The position numbers and the translations under genes are program-made. This document shows positions 29,558-34,003 of a stretch of 34,003 bases of DNA, piece after piece. The notes under the pieces were generated by a model that saw nothing but the letters and a program-made list of their open reading frames with translations, did not search any database and had not been told where the DNA came from. This DNA comes from an uncultured Ignavibacteriota bacterium (GTDB lineage: Bacteria; Bacteroidota; Ignavibacteria; Tepidaquicellales; Tepidaquicellaceae). The stretch spans positions 1-34,003 of the forward strand of contig CALGOI010000371.1 of the NCBI GenBank assembly GCA_937959065.1. The letters run 5' to 3'. How positions within the stretch are numbered: the stretch's first letter is position 1; every line of letters starts with the position of its first letter.

Positions 29558-31465
29558 TCACTTTATAAGAATTAGCTTCCCGGATTCTGAATAATTCTGT
29601 ATTCCATTTTTTTGATCTCTAACACTCACTGTGTAAAAATAAATACCTGATGATAGATTTTCATTACCAAATTTGAAATTGTGGATCCCGTTATTAAATT
29701 TACCTTCAGCTATTGTCCCTACATTCCTCCCTAATAAGTCATATATTTTTATTGTCACAAAACTAATTCTCGGTAAACTTAATTTAATATTGGTTATTGG
29801 GTTAAATGGATTGGGATAGATCGAAAGTACATACTCCGAAACAACATTGTTATTCTGAATTGAAATAGGTTCACAATTATTTCTTTTAGAAAGTCTGATG
29901 GCATCGGCTATTACAAAACCATTTGTGCCATTGTTTGATAGAATAATATTACCGGAATTGCCCGCATTAAATTCGTAGTTTCCTAATGCTAACCATTCAC
30001 TTCCGCGAGTTCTCTGGTTGATTACTGTATCTTTTATACCGTTGGCATGAGTAATCTTTACCGGGACATTTGATGCCCTGTTTTCATCCGCTGTCCACCT
30101 TAGGAATAAGTCATATTCTCCCTGCTCAGGTATATTTGGAGAATATTTTACTGATTTCGAACCTGGTTCGTTTCCGTCATGAAGATAATTTGAGCCCCAA
30201 TAACCCTGTACAAAAGTACTGGTAATCCATTGCCCTGTGATTGATACACCATTTAGTGTGTCGGTATTATCTAAAATTATATCGGATGGGTTTAATATAT
30301 TATCAATATAATCACACATTCCTTTTCCTAAAACTTCTCCGTGTAATTTATATCTTGGGATTGTCCATTCAACATTATCGGTTCTGTTTACCCAGCCCGT
30401 TTCAAGACTCGTTGAAAAATCGATACTGTTAAAAATTGAATCTACCCATTTTTGAGAGGTTTGACCATTGGTGGGATACAATAGTTCGCGGTTAATTGGA
30501 TAATCCCCGTTTTCAAAAATTAACTTTCTGTAAAAATCCAAATTCTCTGAACGCTCTCCTGTATTTTGACTTGCGTAGAACCAGGTATTATTATCATTCT
30601 GACCGGGGAATGGATTATGTGAATCAATAAATATCTTTAATGGATTTGATAATGTACTTTCTATAATTTTGTTTTTAATTGCTGTAATAGAAGCCCAGTA
30701 AGAAGGGGAGTCCCAGTCACGGTTAAAGTCTACAGGTAATTGATCTTTCCCTGTACCCCCTATTGCTGATTTATCTACATCCATTATTGGAACTATATAA
30801 ATTATTGCTTTTCTCCTGAGTCTGTCAGCTTTGACATCATTTGAAGAAAGAAAATCACATAAACCTTCAATCACATAATTTGAATGGGATTCCATTGCAT
30901 GTGCTCTTCCGGTAATCCAGATGATATACTTGCCTGTATCAGCAACGCATGATTCCGTAAATGTAAAAAGTTTTATATTTCTGCCTCCATGGCTCAATGC
31001 AATATCGGATACAGATACGTAGGGATTTTGACTAAGACTGGATTCAAGTTCCAATAGATCGCTGTATATATATGGATATCCGTGAGAAAAGTATATTGTA
31101 TTTTGCGAGTATATTCTTGTGAATTCTTTTGAATCACCAACAAAAGTGCCCTGAAATCTAAACCAATTTATTTTGTCATAGCTGTATGCTGCCAAAACGG
31201 GGAGGTAATATTGCTCGGAATATTTAACCTGGATTTTAAGTGCTTCGTTAACATTAAATCCAGATATCTTACAATAAAATACAACATTCCTAGTATCTCC
31301 CGGTCTTAATTTTGATTCAATTTTAACTGTATTTGTATTATTGTTAATATTAAGAATTCTTGCATTTGCACCTTCAAATGTCGTATCAACAATAATTTGG
31401 GAGTGCAATATTACTGGGGTCAATAAAAAAATAAATAAAAATCCGGTTTTTAATAAATTTTGCAT
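29558..31465 (-). CDS. Secreted M14 zinc carboxypeptidase with golvesin-like domain and T9SS signal
   Basis: 635 aa. Signal peptide (LLKTGFLFIFLLTPVILHSQ), an N-terminal beta domain to about 150, then an M14 catalytic domain. Zinc ligands: His189 and Glu192 in GRAHAMES and His283 in FIDSHNPF; PVDFNRDW (244-251) is the substrate-arginine loop (DLNRxW type), and Glu355 in STSLETGW is the likely general base. Then a golvesin/xanthan-lyase-like beta domain (about 400-535: YDLFLRWTADENRASNVPVK, GFVIADAIRL) and a type A T9SS sorting domain (YPNPFNPITNIKL to KLILIK), ending at TGA. Probable extracellular peptide or cell-wall-fragment trimming. It stands between the accessory cluster and its probable regulator, flanked on both sides by the 37-nt element. 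Confidence 0.92.
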   Translation of the reverse strand: MQNLLKTGFLFIFLLTPVILHSQIIVDTTFEGANARILNINNNTNTVKIESKLRPGDTRNVVFYCKISGFNVNEALKIQVKYSEQYYLPVLAAYSYDKINWFRFQGTFVGDSKEFTRIYSQNTIYFSHGYPYIYSDLLELESSLSQNPYVSVSDIALSHGGRNIKLFTFTESCVADTGKYIIWITGRAHAMESHSNYVIEGLCDFLSSNDVKADRLRRKAIIYIVPIMDVDKSAIGGTGKDQLPVDFNRDWDSPSYWASITAIKNKIIESTLSNPLKIFIDSHNPFPGQNDNNTWFYASQNTGERSENLDFYRKLIFENGDYPINRELLYPTNGQTSQKWVDSIFNSIDFSTSLETGWVNRTDNVEWTIPRYKLHGEVLGKGMCDYIDNILNPSDIILDNTDTLNGVSITGQWITSTFVQGYWGSNYLHDGNEPGSKSVKYSPNIPEQGEYDLFLRWTADENRASNVPVKITHANGIKDTVINQRTRGSEWLALGNYEFNAGNSGNIILSNNGTNGFVIADAIRLSKRNNCEPISIQNNNVVSEYVLSIYPNPFNPITNIKLSLPRISFVTIKIYDLLGRNVGTIAEGKFNNGIHNFKFGNENLSSGIYFYTVSVRDQKNGIQNYSESGKLILIK

Positions 31466-31542
31466 TATTTAAAACATCTATTTCTATTAATCTATACAAA
31501 ATATATGTATAAACAATTCACTTACCGCTATTTTAATAAGCA

Positions 31543-31579
31543 GGGTGTAAATCCGCCATCGCTAGGGGTTGATTGCGAC
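31543..31579. repeat. Copy B of the shared 37-nt element, in the regulator promoter
   Basis: GGGTGTAAATCCGCCATCG, CTAG, GGGTTGATTGCGAC. Its TTG (31569-31571) is the -33 box of the promoter below. GGTGTAAAT recurs at 31588-31596, overlapping the -7 element. Inferred operator for the GlxA/AraC-type protein encoded directly downstream. Confidence 0.75.
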
Positions 31580-31599
31580 AGCATTATGGTGTAAATTTG
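31569..31599 (+). promoter_or_regulatory. Bacteroidota-type promoter of the GlxA-type regulator
   Basis: TTG at 31569-31571, 20 bases, then TAAATTTG at 31592-31599 (TAnnTTTG), 23 bases before the ATG at 31623. It has the same geometry as the promoter at 9560-9590. The -33 box is inside the repeated element, so a bound regulator would directly affect this promoter. Confidence 0.6.
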
Positions 31600-31622
31600 T
31601 ATTAGAAAATAAAAAATCTTTT

Positions 31623-32603
31623 ATGAAAAGAATATCTATTTTGGTGCCTAAAAGAGCGATACTTGGAAGTCTCGAAGGAACACGAATGTTATTTACTCAG
31701 GTTAATCGGTTTTTTGAATCACAGGGCGCACAGCCGTTATTCGATGTACAGTTGGTTGGACTAACTAAGGAAACCACGCTTTGCGGTGGAGCTTTCATTG
31801 CAAATGCACATAAGCTCATTGATGAGGTTGAAGAAACAGACCTCATAGTTATACCTGCACTGGATGGAGAAATTACATCGGCTATTGAAGACAATAAAAA
31901 ATTTATTCCGTGGATTATTAAACAATACAAGATTGGTGCTGAGATTGCAAGCCTTTGTATGGGAGCGTTTCTGCTTGCAGAGACTGGATTGCTTAACGGC
32001 AAAAAATGTTCTACTCATTGGGTTGCTGCAAATGATTTCCGGAAACTGTATCCTGATGTCCTGCTCGTTGATGATAAAGTAGTCACAGAAGAGCAAGGAA
32101 TATATTCAAGCGGAGGCGCTTTCTCTTATTTAAATCTCTTATTGTATCTGATAGAAAAATATGCCGGACGTGATATGGCTATCCTTGCATCAAAAGTTTT
32201 TGCCATAGAGATCGAGAGACGTACTCAGTCACCTTTTACAATTTTCACCGGACAGAAAGATCACCAAGACAATGAGGTTAGAAAAGCGCAGGAGTTCATC
32301 GAAAATAATTACACCGAAAAGCTTACCGTGGACCAGATTGCCAAAATGTTTTATATCGGAAGACGTACATTCGAGAGAAGATTTAAGAAAGCCACTACAA
32401 ACACGGTAGTAGAGTATATCCAGCGGGTTAAGATCGAAGCAGCCAAAAAAATGCTCGAGACCTCACGGGAAAATGTAAACGACGTGATGTTTAACGTCGG
32501 ATACTCAGACAGCAAAGCATTTAGGAATACGTTTAAAAAAGTGGTCGGGTATTCACCTTTGGAATATAGGAAGAAATACACAAAAGTTGGAGCTTATGCG
32601 TAA
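31623..32603 (+). CDS. GlxA-type transcriptional regulator (DJ-1/PfpI domain + AraC HTH)
   Basis: 326 aa from ATG 31623; an upstream TTG at 31569 is inside the promoter and rejected. Residues 1-185 form a DJ-1/PfpI-like amidotransferase domain with the nucleophile-elbow cysteine Cys112 (IASLCMGAFLLAETGLL) and the KCSTHW motif; such domains in GlxA regulators act as ligand sensors. Residues 222-318 form an AraC/XylS DNA-binding domain with both HTHs (TVDQIAKMFYIGRRTFERRF; VNDVMFNVGYSDSKAFRNTF) and the family end GYSPLEYRKKY. The 37-nt element in its own promoter and upstream of the 29353-26617 cluster suggests autoregulation and control of that cluster. Confidence 0.93.
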   Translation: MKRISILVPKRAILGSLEGTRMLFTQVNRFFESQGAQPLFDVQLVGLTKETTLCGGAFIANAHKLIDEVEETDLIVIPALDGEITSAIEDNKKFIPWIIKQYKIGAEIASLCMGAFLLAETGLLNGKKCSTHWVAANDFRKLYPDVLLVDDKVVTEEQGIYSSGGAFSYLNLLLYLIEKYAGRDMAILASKVFAIEIERRTQSPFTIFTGQKDHQDNEVRKAQEFIENNYTEKLTVDQIAKMFYIGRRTFERRFKKATTNTVVEYIQRVKIEAAKKMLETSRENVNDVMFNVGYSDSKAFRNTFKKVVGYSPLEYRKKYTKVGAYA

Positions 32604-32634
32604 ATAAAAAATGGCGAAGCAAATATGCTCCGCC
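32602..32634 (-). terminator. Rho-independent terminator of the PepSY-like gene
   Basis: On the minus strand: GGCGGAGC, loop ATATTT, GCTTCGCC (8 bp with one G-U), then ATTTTTTATTT. It lies 26 bases after the stop of 32661-33140; the T tract overlaps the end of the regulator gene on the other strand. Confidence 0.8.
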
Positions 32635-32660
32635 TAATAAATTAATATTCCTAACTTAAA

Positions 32661-33140
32661 CTATTTCCATATGTATGTAGTCCCATCTCCCCTATAGTAG
32701 ATGTATGTTCTCGGTGAATCTTGACTGGCATCTGCCGGCGAATACCCTAACCTGTATAGTGTACCATTAAGTACGTCATCCACTACTCCCGTATAGTAGA
32801 TTTTTACATTAGGATATTCAACAATGAAATTATCTCTGATGATGTATGGCAGGGCACTCACTTCGATTTGTGTCTCGGTCCTTGCTATACTGCCGTTTTC
32901 ATCATATGTTATTCTGTTTATCAATCCGTCTTTATGATATTCTGCTGTGAATGTGTTTCCATAATCGTTTATCCAGCGTACATCCTTATCAATATCATAA
33001 TTCCCGGAATAGTTTTCATAGAAACTGTTTCTAACGAGAATAGGCACATCATCTTCAGACATGTAATGCTGTGAATAAACTGTTTCTGTATAAGACAGGC
33101 AAAGCATAAATACTCCTGCCAAAATTAGTTGCTTTAACAT
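32661..33140 (-). CDS. Exported PepSY-like (DUF2874-type) protein
   Basis: 159 aa with a signal peptide (LKQLILAGVFMLCLSYTETV, cleavage about YSQ). The mature part holds two related units: VPILVRNSFYENYSGNYD.. VRWINDYGNTFTAEYHKDG.. and LPYIIRDNFIVEYPNVKIYY.. TGVVDDVLNGTLYRLGY. This is the pattern of periplasmic PepSY-like/DUF2874 domains of Bacteroidota (P..V...F...yP.a....w......y.a.f). Function is unknown; some inhibit or bind periplasmic enzymes. A good Shine-Dalgarno site (AAGGAG) precedes the ATG. It is followed by its own terminator. Confidence 0.78.
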   Translation of the reverse strand: MLKQLILAGVFMLCLSYTETVYSQHYMSEDDVPILVRNSFYENYSGNYDIDKDVRWINDYGNTFTAEYHKDGLINRITYDENGSIARTETQIEVSALPYIIRDNFIVEYPNVKIYYTGVVDDVLNGTLYRLGYSPADASQDSPRTYIYYRGDGTTYIWK

Positions 33141-33331
33141 TGGATGTCTCCTTACTTATTTTAGAATTATTTACCCCTAATTCTGCAAAATAAGTGCCGT
33201 AAAATAAGCTAAGTATTTTCTGTAAGATAAAATAAGGGAGGTAGTGAGCGAGTCTTAGAAAATATACACAAATGAGGCAAAAACGCACATAGTAATGGAC
33301 ATTATTAAAAACAATTCTACTTTAATTTATA

Positions 33332-33856
33332 TTACTGCTTTATCCATTTATAGGTACGGCTTTTTATCCATTCACCGGCGCTGTTTATATCATATGAAAT
33401 GCTGATCTCATAACCTTCAAAAAACTCCGTTGTGTGTCCCACACGGTAACTCGTGCCGTCTGAGTTTGAGAAAACCTGATCAAGTTTGGTTTTATTATCA
33501 CCGTTTTTAATGAGTTTCCCTCTTCCTGATGTTCCCCACGGAGAAACCTGTATTACTATTATTGCATCTTCACCTTCATCATAGTACTGAAAGAACTGCC
33601 AGTATGAACCTGTCTTCTTACCGTCCTTAAGTCCGAATAACTCGCCCATTAGACTAGTCCCCCCAACTCCCGGTTTCCATTCCAGTCCGTACGTGTCATC
33701 CGTCTCCTGCTCATTCATATATTCGGAGTTATCGGCCAACCAAACACCCTCCATTACTTTTATCTGGTCTGTGAACCATTTCGGAGTCTGTGAAAAGGCT
33801 ATGTGTGATGTGATAAACAAAAAAAAGAAAGCGGGTACATATTTCATTCTATTCAT
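33332..33856 (-). CDS. Exported DUF6265-like protein
   Basis: 174 aa with a signal peptide (VPAFFFLFITSHIAFSQ). The mature part begins IKVMEGVWLAD, with GVGGTSLMGELFGLKDGKKT and a beta-rich body ending GEWIKSRTYKWIKQ. The l.G.W......yeE.W.....G...G....... pattern fits DUF6265/lipocalin-like exported proteins, tentatively. Function is unknown. The 191-base gap to the PepSY-like gene downstream contains nothing recognised. The start at 33856 follows AT-rich sequence; Met3 (MNRM) would be an alternative. Confidence 0.68.
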   Translation of the reverse strand: MNRMKYVPAFFFLFITSHIAFSQTPKWFTDQIKVMEGVWLADNSEYMNEQETDDTYGLEWKPGVGGTSLMGELFGLKDGKKTGSYWQFFQYYDEGEDAIIVIQVSPWGTSGRGKLIKNGDNKTKLDQVFSNSDGTSYRVGHTTEFFEGYEISISYDINSAGEWIKSRTYKWIKQ

Positions 33857-33894
33857 AATTAAATATTAACCGATTAGTATTTTCTCGTTTATCT

Positions 33895-33920
33895 GTTTCC
33901 CAAGCCCCAGCTTGGGAAAC
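33895..33920. repeat. 11-bp perfect hairpin
   Basis: GTTTCCCAAGC, loop CCCA, GCTTGGGAAAC. It lies between the T9SS gene at the right edge and the DUF6265-like gene. On the minus strand it follows the edge gene's stop by about 40 bases but has no T tract. It is joined directly to the ACTTT repeats; a dispersed palindromic element is possible. Confidence 0.65.
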
Positions 33921-33921
33921 C

Positions 33922-33960
33922 ACTTTACAAACTTTATAAACTTTGAAACTTTGTAAACTC
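33922..33960. repeat. ACTTT-based tandem repeat, period 8-9
   Basis: ACTTTACAA, ACTTTATAA, ACTTTGAA, ACTTTGTAA, ACTC. It lies between the stop of the edge gene and the hairpin. It shares the ACTTT core with the 7-nt arrays at 27702 and 28264 but has a longer period. Confidence 0.7.
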
Positions 33961-34003
33961 CTACTTCACCAATACCATCTTTTTTGTTTGAATGAAATAA
34001 CAT
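33961..34003 (-). CDS. 3' end of a T9SS sorting-domain protein, cut by window edge
   Basis: On the minus strand the last 13 sense codons read CYFIQTKKMVLVK and then TAG (33961-33963). YF(x)Q(x)xKKM(V/L)LVK is the usual C-terminal end of type A T9SS sorting domains, close to KKMLLIK, RRMILIK and KLILIK in other genes of this window. The remainder of the protein lies outside the window. Confidence 0.72.
   Translation of the reverse strand, partial: CYFIQTKKMVLVK

Noticed and set aside
29415..31579. Attachment sites (att) of an integrated element flanking the M14 gene.
   Set aside because: There is no integrase, no tRNA or other typical target, and one copy coincides with a promoter -33 box, so a regulatory explanation fits better.
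31569..31622. Extended start (TTG 31569) for the GlxA-type regulator.
   Set aside because: The added residues fall inside the promoter and repeated element; the family begins at MKRISILVP.

Overview
The window comes from an AT-rich bacterium of the Bacteroidota/Chlorobiota/Ignavibacteria group, most likely an Ignavibacteria-type lineage. Four complete proteins, and the tail of a fifth at the right edge, end in a type IX secretion (T9SS) type A sorting domain with the NYPNPFNP signature and a terminal (M/L)xLIK-type end. Several promoters fit the Bacteroidota pattern TTG-N20-TAnnTTTG. No phage, integrase, transposase or CRISPR array was seen, and no rRNA. Two tRNA genes are present: Pro-GGG and Leu-GAG. 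All assignments are by reading motifs; no database search was run.

Layout. 1-6091: 3' part of guaB, an outer-membrane barrel protein, a DinB-family protein, a Bax inhibitor-1 protein, a secreted NlpC/P60 hydrolase and a TMTC-like membrane/TPR protein. 6180-9201: a tight four-gene operon with an IsdG-like heme monooxygenase, a TolB-like propeller, an AmpG/RhtX-type MFS transporter interrupted by an amber codon at an expected Trp, and a deoxyribosyltransferase-like protein; a DUF5661 gene with an in-frame TGA faces it. 9531-11807: a sulfur operon (sulfide:quinone oxidoreductase, TusE/DsrC-like carrier, DsrE2-like protein) with a perfect Crp/Fnr-type palindrome, a Bacteroidota-type promoter, strong Shine-Dalgarno sites and a rho-independent terminator. 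11806-18465: small secreted proteins, a T9SS M43 metalloprotease, tRNA-Pro, DUF4337, EamA transporter, RadC, DUF1737, CbpA-like J-protein and tRNA-Leu. 18598-25690: a broken DHFR-family gene, secreted T9SS and dockerin-like proteins, two tandem DUF4160 genes, two further barrel paralogues (one frameshifted) and a long unknown gene interrupted by tandem stops.

25939-32603 is the most interesting part. A minus-strand cluster (HMA-like small protein, VOC, DUF1428, DinB, PhnB-like VOC, DHFR-family, DoxX, DUF1801 remnant) lies on one side of a T9SS M14 carboxypeptidase, and a GlxA-type AraC regulator lies on the other. A 37-nt element occurs in the regulator's promoter (31543-31579) and again, as one close and one diverged copy 63 bp apart, in the control region of the cluster (29415-29514). 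I infer a regulator-operator pair. Within the cluster, gene junctions are filled by in-phase 7-nt repeats (NNNCTTT) running from one stop codon almost to the next start.

A recurring oddity is the number of damaged genes: about seven of roughly 45 carry an in-frame stop, frameshift or truncation, while housekeeping genes look intact. This could be real decay of accessory genes or sequence/assembly error. Two of the stops are TGA where a Gly (GGA) is expected, but other genes here use TGA as a genuine stop, so I do not propose recoding.
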